Source of the DNA: Lates calcarifer
Taxonomy: Eukaryota > Chordata > Actinopteri > Centropomidae
Reading direction: 5' to 3'
Assembly (NCBI RefSeq): GCF_001640805.2
Contig: NC_066844.1
Location: 7,038,053 to 7,102,052, forward strand
DNA length: 64,000 bases
The notes under the pieces were generated by a model. The model was given only the letters and a program-made list of their open reading frames with translations, was not told the DNA's origin and made no database searches. The translations under genes were made by a program, and so were the position numbers. Below are positions 34,896-47,572 of this stretch, piece after piece. Position 1 is the stretch's first letter; the number at the start of each line of letters is the position of its first letter.

Positions 34896-35525
34896 GGTAA
34901 AACTTTACGTTAGGCTACACTTAGTCACCAATTAACTAGTTGCTTATTAGTATGTATATTGGCTCTTTATTAAGCACTTATTAATCCCTTACTCTGCATG
35001 ATCATATTCTACGGCTGCTAGGCCAATAGCTAACAGTCTCCTAATTAGAATAGAATAGAATAGAATGTCTTATTGATAGTAAGTAAGGAAGTTGTTGTGC
35101 ATGAATTATGATCTTAATATGCTTTGCTAAGTATGGACCTTGTAAGGTAGTAGTAATGCTAGAAAAGTAATTCTCATTTGATAAATATAGTATAGTTTTG
35201 TGTTTTGTTGTGTGACAATATACCATATTTATCAAGTGGTAATAAAGGAGAACTGCTGTTACTATTAAGGTCCATACTGAGCAAAGCATATTAAGATGAT
35301 AATTAATGTACACAACTTCCTTACTCACTATCAATAAGCAGTAATCAGGAGGTTATTGAGGGAAAACACTTAGTTAATTGACTAGCTGTAAACTATGATC
35401 ACGCAGAATAAGGGATTAATAAGTGCTTTCTAATGACTAATAAAGAGCCAATATGCATGTGAATAAGCAACTAGTTAATGGTGAATAAGAATAACTGTAG
35501 CCTAATATAAAGCGCTAAAATTTTA
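34896..35525. mobile_element. foldback MITE of about 630 bp
   Basis: The first about 150 bp (ttaggctacac, attaactagttgcttatt, ttggctctttatta, acttattaatccctta) reappear as the reverse complement at the right end in the same order. Further inner blocks also pair (for example ggaagttgttgtgcat with acacaacttcc, and gcaaagcatattaa). Nearly the whole element can fold on itself. There is no coding capacity. It is a non-autonomous element of unassigned superfamily. Confidence 0.85.
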
Positions 35526-38455
35526 TATATACTGACTGATCTTCATTGTCTATTTGTTTTTACCCCACAAGCAGCTTTTTTTTCCACTAGGAAAAAAGGT
35601 TTCTGCAAGAAGGTAATAGCTGTAAGGTGGATATACGCTACAGTTCTGCTTTTTTCCTGTCACTTTTATATATTACATTTGCTTTAATAGTTGATGATGG
35701 CTGGCAGTGTAGTACAGGTACAAGTGCTCTATCTAAATGACAAAACACACTATTAATCTTGCTTTCAAAAATGACACACAAGCATTTTCTGATATCAAAT
35801 CCCCACCAGTAGAACAATATCATTTGTCAGTGCCCCCCAGAGCCATTACAAATATAATTCATCTAACTGTTTGCTGATCTGCTACCATTATAGTAGTATT
35901 TGCTTATGCTAACAAAAGGTTACTGATCAGCGTTAAAAGTACCTGTACCCTACTTGGTTGAGGGTATGGATGGCCACTGTCAAAACAAACCATGTTGATA
36001 TGGAACAGGAGATAAACAACTGTGGCCTATATTTGAGTCACATGATTTGGTGCCCAGTCCATACACCCAAGTGCCTCCCTAGGAAGTTTTGCAGTGTCAC
36101 ACAATGTCACACTGCTTTCTTGTGAAATACAGATAAATTTAGGTCACATTAGGAATCTGAAACAACAAACACTATGTTGCACTATTATTTTATGAAAACA
36201 GTGTTGTTGAGTAATATTATCTGGCAGATTTTGCTACAAGTAGTAGATAACAGAAGTAAAATAGTCTGGGATCCTCAAGAATTTCCAGGTTATGGTGGTA
36301 AACTTAAAAAAAACAAAACATATTTTCTATATTTTTGGCTAAACTTGAAGCAGAATATGTATTAAACGTCCTATGTTGGTAGTGGAATAATGGTGTTAAA
36401 ATAGAGTAGGATGGTTAAGTGGGAAAACCCTGTATGTATTGTTGTTATGTAAACTTTGTATACAATCAACAGTGCAGCACTAGGATTAACTGCACACTAT
36501 AGGAGATGGACAAGCAGGACATACACCGTGTTGATCCTAAACTTCCTAGTAGCAAGCCACCACCCTCCTGGTTTTCAAAATTATTTCTGCCTTCTGTTAG
36601 CAGTGGATTGAGCAGCATTAATTGAACACATGTCACCAGTAAAATGATACTAGGGTGGGGGAATAAATGACTGAGTAGTGCCAAGTTTGCAGTATTCCAA
36701 GTTAAGCGTCCCGGCATGCACCCGCAACAGGTGGCGCCTTTATGAGTGTCCAGAGTGTTGCATGACAGTGACAGCTATGGGTTTATCACCACGGTCATCA
36801 GGAGAGATAGGCGAGGGGAGAGTTGAATGTCAGTGGATCAGACAGTTAAAAGTACATAGTAGTGCATAATAGTAAAATGACATACTGAGACAAATGAATC
36901 CCCACAGTTTAAGGCAGTACTCTCTCTTTTTTTATAATGGTGTGAAGAAATGAGGCAGATTGTTCCTTTGCTGAAAATCAAGGCATCTCAGTTATCCCAA
37001 ACCCTCCCTTAGCAGCCAAATCACATGATGCACAGAGAATTCCAGGGAGGCCACAGTAGACTCGACCCCATGACTCCCTCGAAGCTAGAAGAGCCTCCGA
37101 TCGTGACTCAAGCAAGCTGGGTGACCCCAAAGAATCTCAACCAGTCACGACTCTAAAATCTTAAGACTTGCTGTGAAAAGACCTAAACCTTAGCAAAATC
37201 GCTCAGCGTAGCAACAACCTGTATCAGGTGTAGTGTCTGAAGTTCCTTATATGGTTTTTACTCACTTGGAATGCCTGAAGCTCCATGTATGTCTTTCTAT
37301 TTTTTGGGTTCATGTTTAGGTTAGTAGCCATGAACATATACATATAAGGGACAGGGAGAGGGCCTTTCCTCCCTTCTCTCTGTTTCTTGGAAAAGTGAGG
37401 TCATTGAGTAAGATCCCGATGTCTCGCTATAAATCATAGACAACTAACATATATATATACTGATGTTGAGAGCTGTTAGGAGACAGATCCATATTGGCTC
37501 GGATCCTCTCACAGGCTACTGCAGTGCTTGTTTTGATGCTGGACTTCTTTATAATAAACTTCTATATACAAGCAAGACAGTGTCAGTGGAGATCTTCTCT
37601 TCATCATCTTCACATCATCACCATCAAATATACCACACAGGCAACACCATCATTCTAACAACAATAGCTTTTATGTTTGTGATAGATGCAGCCATACTGT
37701 CTTGAATATTTCCCAAATGAAGGATGCAATCCTGACATGTCAGAAGAGGTCAAATTCAACTACCCCTGACCTATATCCTATGCTCATATCCATTTACATG
37801 GTCAGTGAGTCATTCAAGTTCGAAACACTTGCCTGGTTTATCAAATAATGTCATACAAAATACACAAACATCCACTGATACCGCATATAAGCTATTAAAG
37901 CACATTGCTCAGCTCTAAACAAATCTTTAAAAGATCCTGTGTACTTTGTGTACATGTGTACTCCACAGAGCTGCTGCTCCTTTAAGCAATATCTAATTAC
38001 CATAACCTTGCTTACACCCACCTAATGAATACCTAATTTTGACGACGCTAAACTTCATCTTTGAGCTAAGAGCCTTGTGAAAACCAATTTAGCTCAGTGT
38101 GCTGTGCTGATAGGTTGACACCAGCTCCTACTCTTGCGATGGCGCCTCGCCAGGACGTGACCACTTCACATTCCGGCTAAATTGTCAATTAACATGTATG
38201 AAGACGGTATCATCTCTCAAATCACAGCACTACACACGTCTGTTCAACCATCTGTTAACAGCACCACTCCAGAGCCATCCTATGGGCCATACAGCCGGAG
38301 AGAATTCAGTTTCTACTGTACACGCTTGTCTCCTCATTAGAGTAGAAGATTCACATAATTGGGTGGTTGACACGAAAATTCACAGCATGAAAATAGTCAT
38401 CTAAGTTAAATTCTAATTAAAATCTAATTTAAATGTGCAATATAGAACATTGAGA
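35526..38455. other. no gene recognised
   Basis: AT-rich DNA without a supported exon, repeat or RNA gene. Confidence 0.5.
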
Positions 38456-38459
38456 ATAT

Positions 38460-38930
38460 AGACTAGTTTATCATAGATTTAAAAGTATATCAGTACATAC
38501 AGTACATTTACTCATGTACTATACTTAAGTACAGTTTGAAGGAACTTGTTCTTTACTTGAGTATTTCCATTGTCTTTATTTTATTCTTCTACTCTACTAC
38601 AAAGGGGAGTATTTTACTCCTGCCACACAGACAACTATAGTCACTAGATACACAAAATATATGAAGTGTTAAAGACAAACCTGCCCAACAATATATAAGA
38701 TGGTTAAAATAAGCTCAAAATGCTGCTTACATGATTACACCTCAGTATTAATAGTAAAAATAATATCTTATATCGATAATACAGCCTTTTAAGTACTTTT
38801 ACTTCTGATATTTTAAGTACAATTTTGTGATAATATGTTGATATATTTTTGAATGGACAACTTAGAGTATTTTTTCACTGAGGTGTCCCAACTTTTACTT
38901 ATGTCAAGGATCTGAATTATCTATCTGGGA
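38460..38930 (+). repeat. high-copy fish repeat of the acttaagtacagttt type
   Basis: The start (tactcatgtactatacttaa, cttgagtatttccattgt) and end (gagtattttttcactgaggt, acttatgtcaaggatctgaa) match the two ends of a short interspersed element that is extremely abundant in teleosts. No coding content. Confidence 0.65.
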
Positions 38931-38934
38931 CTGA

Positions 38935-41900
38935 ACAGCATGTTCCTCACTGCACCACTGATCACAGTGATAATACAATTTAAGGCTGACTACTCTCAGA
39001 GTTATGACATTAAAATGGCAAATGTGACACGTCCTGCTAACTTGCTGAGTTTGTGTGTCTTGCTGACATTCAGTTGGAGGTAATACCACATGTATAGCCC
39101 ATTGCTTTTCACTTGATTCACATCAGATCACAGATTTCCTGGGTGCTGATAAGCACTTTGCTATAAGCACGACTCCTGGTCAATGTCTCCTGGTACATTT
39201 TCAGTAAAATATTCCTTTGAAAGTATAATTCAGGCAAAATTGAGTTTTCCACACTGTTGAGTCCATGACGGGAACATGATGAATGCCACTTTAGAGTCAG
39301 AGAAGTGTGAAAAGCAAGCATTCAATTACTCTAGAGGTAAAGTAAGAAGTTTAACTGCCTCTTCTAGCTCACTGGTTGGATGTGTGTGTGTAAGGTGTGA
39401 AAAGGTTTTATTTACTTGAGCATCCCGGTTCAAAGGTCAGGTGGAGGCCAAATTTCAAAAAGCATACTGACAACTCCAGCCAGAGATAAAACATATATTT
39501 TTCCTTAATGTGACTGTTACTATTGGACTTGAAAATAGAATATGAATACATGACATTTTTTGTGACATTTATGCGTGTGCCAGAAATAGAGAACCTGATA
39601 TTTAGTGTGCTTAAAAAAGAGCAAACTCCCTGACAGGGCCTGTGCACAGCTACAAACTCAGAATGAACTCAGGAGATGCACAGTGGAAAAATAAGGAGGA
39701 AAGGTGAAAAAGCCTTTCACTTTTACAACTACTTTTACAACCAAAAGGTATCAAAATATCTCCTGATTTATATATGCCACTGTGGGTGAGGTCCGACCAG
39801 GGTGTATCAGCATAGCAAAGCTAGCTGAGCAATAAATCAGACACACGGTGTGACCTCATCAGCCACTCGCCTCTTACAAGGATTGGGGGCATTACCTTTC
39901 CTGATCACATGGTGCACTCCCTGAGGCTCCAAAACATTATCCACAGTTGATAAAAATGTCTCTCTGATTCTGACACTATTAAAATTACCCAGATAAAAAT
40001 AGTGCTGCCACAGACACCTGAGGAGGAGAGTTGTTGGCCTGCACTTTTCCAGACGAAGATTTAACCGTTGCTGTGTAACTGCTCTCAATGCAAAATATAC
40101 CTCATTTTACAGTCATTTAAAAAGAATACAGCAATTACATCTGGCAACTTATAAAGTAGTTTCATGTCTAAAAGATACGAACCAACAAACCAATGAATGC
40201 TTTACAGACAAATACTAAATAGAGTTACCTATGTCTTGCAGTAATGAAGCAGTAAAATGCTACAAAGACCAAAACGGATCAAAATGAAAGAGTGAGATAA
40301 GACATTGCTTGAGGGAGCAGACTCAAAGGAAGGACTGGAATACCAAAGAATAGGTAGATATGGATGGTAAATGAAGTGGAAGGAAGGCAACATGGAGTCA
40401 GAGGAGGTGGAGTGTGAATTATGAGACAGACCATTAGAAACAGATGCAGACAGTTGTAAGGAGCCAGTTGGCATGTAGGTCAAGGATTTTGAAGAATACT
40501 AAGTCATCACTGTACACATATACCTGGAAACTTTAGTCTGCACAACAGTTAGCAGGAAAGCAAGTAACAGTACATGAGGGAGCACTTGGACAAGCTTGCT
40601 GTTTGTCATTACGCATCTGTGCATATCTTCATGCTACACAGAATCAAAACTGGAACTTGACCTGTGATTATGCAGACAGAGTATGATGAGAGCATCTATC
40701 GAGGGTGATGAAACGGACCTAGCACAAGAGTTGCTAATGGCAAGTATCTCATGAAGAAGGCTGGGAGAAGTGGTAGAATTCACAGGGTAAGGCTGAGCTC
40801 CAGATTTTATGCAGGAATTAAAAGTAAAAGTGCACTCGTTAACTAGTTCTAACTAATTACACACTGATATTTTGAATGCTTCCAGGTTGTTTTTTTAAGT
40901 CTCTTTCAATCAAGTTGTTTTTTTCACTTTTACTTATAAAATACAGCCATTTTAAGATTTGATCCATTCCCCCTGGTATCATTATGCTATTATTCTTGCA
41001 CTGATAGCAAATCACATGGAGTCATCAAAAATAATAGTTTACCAAAATAAAAGTCAAAAAGGAAACATAGACATAGAACTGAATTGAAATCATATGAATG
41101 AATAAATGACGTTTTTATGGTCATATCATTTATGTCTATCAAGCCACAAATTCATATAACCCAGATATAGAATGTTATGGTCAATTATCATAACATAATG
41201 ATATAACACAATAATACAATCTTTTTAAAAACAGATGAGTCAATTACATGATCGACTAAAATACTTTTTGGCACCTCTGTATCTTATCATATTAATACTA
41301 ACTCATTAACCCTAGTGTGCATTTGTGGTTTGCCAACTTACAGCCACCCAAATATGGCACAGGTCAGATTCTACGCTCTTCATCAACCCCCTCCCACACC
41401 ATGACCTAACCAGATGACATCTAGTAAACCTCCGACCAATAAACCAGAACACGCCTACGGTGTTGTCTTTCCATGTAAGTGTACTAGTAAGACACTTAAG
41501 TAGCTGGTGAAAATGTATGTATGCTTAAGCATTAAGTGCTTATGATTGTATGACATCTAGAATCGTGTAAGCTACTGCTGTATTACTGTATTATGTATCT
41601 GAAATCCAACGTGAGATTTTTTTGAGTGACTAAATGTCGTCCTCAGTCGCAGACCTATGACCATCTGCTAGAAAATGATACCTGACAACATATTTCTTTA
41701 AGTCTGACAGATTTATGGTTGTTGTTGTTTGCTGAAGGCAGAGTTCACTGGTTTTACTGTTGGGGTAAGTAAGAATGACTGGCATGTGGTAAAAGAAACA
41801 TACGTAACACATTTCAGGGAGGTCTGTCATACCAGTCTCTTGAAGATATAAAACTGTAAAGATATCATTGACCCTTGATGTTTCATACATTAATATATTT

Positions 41901-44900
41901 GGATCACCTGATGTGGATGCTTTTATTCCATAGCATCATTTACTGCGTGTATTTCTGGTAAGGATGTTTTTATTGGAGTTATTAACACTTGTGGATGCTT
42001 TGATGCTCTTGATCAGGTTTCAGGTGTTCATAGAAACACAACAAACTTGTAGCAGCTGCTGTATGTTTGGCACGACACCTCGGTGGGAGGAGTGGGACAA
42101 TGTGACAGACTTACACATCACCCCTTTATTTAAGCTTCTATAGACAGCGTCTGGCAACCTTTACAGTGTGTCCTAAAATAATACAACAGCTCTTGACATG
42201 ACATGCAACTGGAGCACCAGGGTCTGTAATAAGAGACAAAAGCAGTCAAGGGCTGCCTTGAACTTTGATTTAGGTGTAGCTGTATCCATCTTTAGGTTTA
42301 ATGCGAAACATAATACAGAATGACAATTTCTGAGCAGATTTATTATTAAATATTACGTGATAAATAACTATTTCAATTATAATGTGTCTGCTACTTTCAC
42401 AGCTCTACCTTAAAGAGGACACTTTGCCCTGGATATCAAACTTCATCCAATATACATCATCACTGTCATATTTCCACGTTTGTCAAATCAATACTAGCCA
42501 TTTAGACATTCCTTATTTTGTTCATTACAGTTGACAGGATGGTAATTAATATGTCCCAGCTGTCAAGAATGGATTACTCCCATTAAAAATAACGTCAAAA
42601 ATCGCCTTTTGGATTTACAATGTATTGGTCAGCTTTCTGACACCACCCCTGCACACAAACAAATGCTGATATTAGTGAGAATACCCACTTGACTGTTTGG
42701 ATGGGTTTGCTGCTGATGAGCATTACACTGCACTGAGTGTCCTGAAATAACCAGGTGGATCATTAGTCATGTGTCTAGTGTCTGTTATGCTGTATTTCAT
42801 ATGTATTTAATATAGTTATACTTTAAAAATTGAGTCTTAGAAAAACAAAATAACATGAGTTTGTTTGTCGCTCTGTCTTGTTCTCTTTTTTCATGAAGAA
42901 TCATTCAAAAACAACTTATAAATTAACTTTGAGAGTTAAATTGCAACAGCACACTTAACAGCAAACATAGTCAAGTCTTCAGCTTGTGAACTCAGATTTC
43001 AGGCTTATTAACAAAGTTCATCTTCATAAGTGTCACTAAATCTGGTTTATGGAACAAATTATTCTTTTAAGAGGTATTTAACCTGCTCTTTGACCCACCC
43101 TGCACGGTGCCCCCCCTCCTCTTGCTTCACCGCCCACTCAACCTCCAATGTCTTTGGAGTCACCACAAATACAAAAAAGCCTAAACAGCTTTTGGCAGTC
43201 ACTGGGTCTAGGCAGAAAAGGAGCATCAAGCAGTGACTTGCACAACGCTGGAAGGATCTATTACACTGAAAAAAATTAGAGGAAAGCACAGTGTGACCAG
43301 ACTGCTGCCTGAAAGGGAACAGAGCTGAGAGCCACTGAGGACTGTGAGCAGGTAGGTGGCCCTCAAAATGAAGGCTGGATGAGAAAATGAGAAAACAGAG
43401 AGGAGAAAAGGATTACAGTCAGTCCTATTTCTTGTACATCAGCCCCTGCAAAAGGATAAATACAATGTGTGCTGTTTCCATTTGCATCAGAAAGACGTCA
43501 GCACTTAGTGAGGAGGTGCACAGTTAGGTGCAGTAAAAAACCTAAATTATACTTGCACGTGTAATGAAGACATGCTTCTATTTTGTTCTACAAAGAGCTA
43601 AATGTGCTGCACTTAGAGAGTAATAAAGTGACTCACAGTAAATAGAATTTTATGTGCTATCTAATTGCAGTTGCTCAAATTACAGAGTTTGCACCATATC
43701 AATAATTTAGATATACATTAAACACTGCACAGGATATAGTTACATAGGGCACAAACAGATTTGGTGTTGATGCTTGAAATCACTTTAGTAAGGCATGCAG
43801 GCTCCTCAGTTTGAATTTCACGGTTTTAAATCTAGGAAGCTGGATCGTAGCTGTGAGGTCAGAGCTGTGAGGTTGCTGGCTGATGACTAACTTCAGATGG
43901 AGGAATCAAATCAATACGTGGCCTGAGATTCAGAGAGTTGCAAGGAGGGAGTGGGCTGTACTTTGGCAAAAATAGCCTTTCTTTTTACATTACAGAAATA
44001 CACAGGGTTGTGGTTGATACTCTCTGTGCTGTAGTTGTTCTCCTATACTTCTTTCTCACACTGCGTGTGCACAGCATGGTTGTAGAAAGCAATCATCTTC
44101 AATGCAATTACGCATTGTAGATCTGGAAGGATTCAATCGATCAAAGCCAACTAAAAAGCAAAGGAGAATAAACACAGACTGATTAAAACATACTCCCACA
44201 CATAGCATGCTATGGCTGAAGAATTTCTTATAAGCTCTGAACAACATATACTGTATGCATCAACTTGTCAGCTCTTTTACAGCAATTAAACAAATGGGCA
44301 ATTCCACTTGGAGGTTCAAATAGCACCATTAACACTCATTTGGCACCAAAGGGCCTTGTTGTCAGGCCTAGTTTTGCCTGAATTACACAGCTGAAGCCAC
44401 TCTCCGTCTTGAACACTCAGTTGTAGCTGGTGACGTGTGGAGAAATGCGGCGAGGGACATTTGGGAGGATATCAGATGCCATTTCGAGAATACATGCTCA
44501 GTGATGCAGTTATCTGCAGGGGGCGGCTGAATCACTGAGACATGTCACATACTACCGACACATTAGGCATAATGCATTTGTCTGCCTGTACGGCATCTCC
44601 GGGGTCTTTTTTTTTTTTTTTTAACAAACTTCAAGCAACTCCACCGGCAAGTTCTTTCAAGTCATTAACGTGAGAAGAGGTCATCTTTAATGATGCGGTG
44701 ATGCACACATGCAAAGATGGAATTACAGTCAAGCATCGCCGGGTGTGACCATGCATGGACAGAGAAGGAGCTGCACACAAAAACACTCATCGTTCTGTTA
44801 AAAAAGATGAAGAATGAAGAATGAAGTGGAAGCATTTATGGGACAAACTGTCAAAATACTACAGCAGCAAATAATGACCACAATAATCTTTTTAATAAAG

Positions 44901-44986
44901 ATGCTAACATCCTATTGTGAAAAAACTCATTTAACATGTTTATAACAATGCTTTTTCCTCCTTGACTGTGCAGAGCATAGCAGAGT

Positions 44987-45023
<37 letters not shown>

Positions 45024-47487
45024 ACATGATCATTAAAGCGTTAAAGAAAGACATGGAAAGGCTAGTACCAGTATGAACTCAGGCTGACTGAAGGTGAAAA
45101 GCTGGGGATATATCCTCTCTGCTACAGTGGTCCAACATTTCAGATAGACTGTCTCTGAGCTTGGTGACTTGTTATGTTAACTGCAGTGACAGCCAACCTG
45201 CCTACATACTTGCTCTAAATCATCTTTAAAGCAATAGAAGTGTTTACTGTAATGCAGCCCGCAGCACAAATCTTTTGAAATCTCAGGGATAGTGACTGGG
45301 ACAGATGTTCTAGATCGATGTTATTCTATCTACAATGTTCCCTCCCCGACAAGTCAGGTTTCATTAAAACAGATGAGAGACCCTGAGCCAAACATTCAAC
45401 TATAAATGTAATCAGCTAAAACGGCAATCTATCCGGTGGGAGGGAGGAGGAGTGGGTTCCCTTTAATGCAAAGGGCCTCCTGCCAAAATGTCTCCTGTTG
45501 CAGGCTGTTTTGCTTTTACCATATGTGTTGTGCCGTTCATTTTCGAGACTTACCAAGAGCCAAGATCGCTGCAGGAGCCTAAAACCTCTCTGAACATATG
45601 CTGGAGCATGTGTACAACTAAAAATAAAACACTTACTTTCCAAGAGGACAGGTTTTATTTTCACTGGCACATCAGGACAGACTAAATACAGCAGTTAAAA
45701 TGTGAGGTTAAATGTTTAACATTTGGTAAAATTGTGGTCCAAGACAGAAAGAGAAACAAAATGAGATATTTCAGCTTTTAGACAATTTTCTTCTTATCTG
45801 AAGCCCTTTTTTAAAAAACCAAAAAAAAAAAAACCCTATGTGTCTTACATGATCACAAATAAGCCTTGGTTTTGAGTGTTAATCTCTTAGTAAATAATAA
45901 ATGAGAATGATTTTTTTCCTCCAAAAGCTTAGTTTATTTAGTCACAAATATCTAAAGAAATACTTAAAATTTGAAATCAAGACATCAGGGTCTTTAAAGG
46001 TTTATAAGAGCAGGTGGAGTGCACATGCTGTTCAAACACGAAATGAGACAAAAAGGAAAATGAAATGAAAAACCAGTTCCTAAAGTGAGCCAACAGACAG
46101 ACACAATAAATTGAGTCAGAGAATTATGAGATCAATACTGATCAGGGCATTTTCATGCAAAACAAGCAAACAAAATCAAGCATTTTGGTTATGCTGGTTT
46201 TCACATTATTAAGTTTGTAGAGATCTAACAGCAATAAATCTTAAGGTATTAGAAACAACTACAACATCCAAAATCACACACAAAATCCTATTTAGTATTT
46301 CAAGGTCAGAGAGGGGGAAAGTACTGTCAGAATTAGTAATATTATCAACGTTATTAACGTTATTCACACTGAGCACTGAAGGCAGATCTCAAGCAGGACT
46401 CACCTCTCGATGTCAACAATATTGTTTGAAAATCTGTTCAACTGCAAAGTAATATTGACAATAATATCAATTGCTCATTCATAACCACTCCTACTGTAAG
46501 CACCTGTCCAATGAGGAGGTTAAGGCCTCTTAGCTTGAGTCATTAGGTCAAATTTTACAAGAACAAAATATAGTAATGACATAAAGTGACGCATGAGACC
46601 CTTCAGAACAGAGAGGAGCTGTGACTCACAGTTAAACAAGTGTCATATGAGTCAGTTGTAATCCCTGGCGGTGTCATATCACATCTGATGTTTTTATGTA
46701 AAACTCTTCTGCTCTCTTCAACGAAAAAAAAATCAAACCACATGGTGGTGGTAGTGAACAAATGCTTCCCTCTCAGATTCCAGGGCTGAAATTTGGTTTC
46801 AATTATAAATATTGTATAGCTTTATGTAATAAATTTTATATGTATTTAAATCAAGTGACTTGAGAACCGGAGGTGTGGTGGAAATTGTGGCTGCAAGTGT
46901 AACTTTTTTTGAACGCCTGTGAAGAGATTATTTGAACCATGGTATTTCACTTTAATAATTTTTTTAAAAAACTGCACCATAAATCAGCTAATATTAATCA
47001 TGACTGGGAGGCTGCAGCGGCAGTGGCAGTGAGTACAGTATTGTAAAACTAAGCCTAACTCTTCACCATGTTTATTTAAGGCTTCAGCAAGTTCCTTGCT
47101 TAATTAACACCTGCCTGGAAAGGATTCCTGAGATAGACATTCATTCCACATTGTAGCCTGCAGTTACTATAAATGACACTGGTTGCTGCCGCTTACTGAC
47201 CAGTTAGAGAAACTGCACTGGTGGAGAGGAGTAGTGTGCTTCATCTGGGCATTTTAGAAATGCCAAACTTTCTACTAAAGTTTTGAATAAATCCATGTAC
47301 CTTTGACTGGCATCTGCTTAAATTTTCAAAAAAGCAAATAAAAGCATGACTGATCCAAAAGTTAAAAAGACTGACACTTCAAACTCTGAGCAGGATGTCA
47401 GTCAATATCACTGATTTGCTTTTGAGCCATGTATGTATGCTCTGCTAAAGATGTTCTCTTTTATATTCTTTCTTTTTTTTTCTACAG
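38935..47487. other. region upstream of igfn1 exon 1, no gene recognised
   Basis: Presumed to contain the igfn1 promoter and any 5' non-coding exon. A TA microsatellite lies at 44990-45020. One candidate non-coding exon end (CAG|gtaggt at 43351) was noted. No coding exon was found. Confidence 0.45.
44990..45020. repeat. (TA)n microsatellite
   Basis: About fifteen uninterrupted TA units. Confidence 0.95.
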
Positions 47488-47572
47488 AGCCTTCTGAAAT
47501 AGCAGAGCCCAGAGGATAGCAAGATGTGGAAGAGGTCAAAGGTGACCGATCAAACTGCTGCTGGGCAGGCAG
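47488..47572 (+). CDS. igfn1: igfn1 exon 1 with start codon
   Basis: The acceptor ttttttctacag at 47487 shows that an upstream exon exists. The ATG at 47524 (context aagATGt, A at -3) reads MWKRSKVTDQTAAGQA and exits at phase 1 on a strong gtaagt donor. The frame has a TAG at 47500-47502, so this is the first usable start in the exon and 47488-47523 is 5' UTR. Confidence 0.8.
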
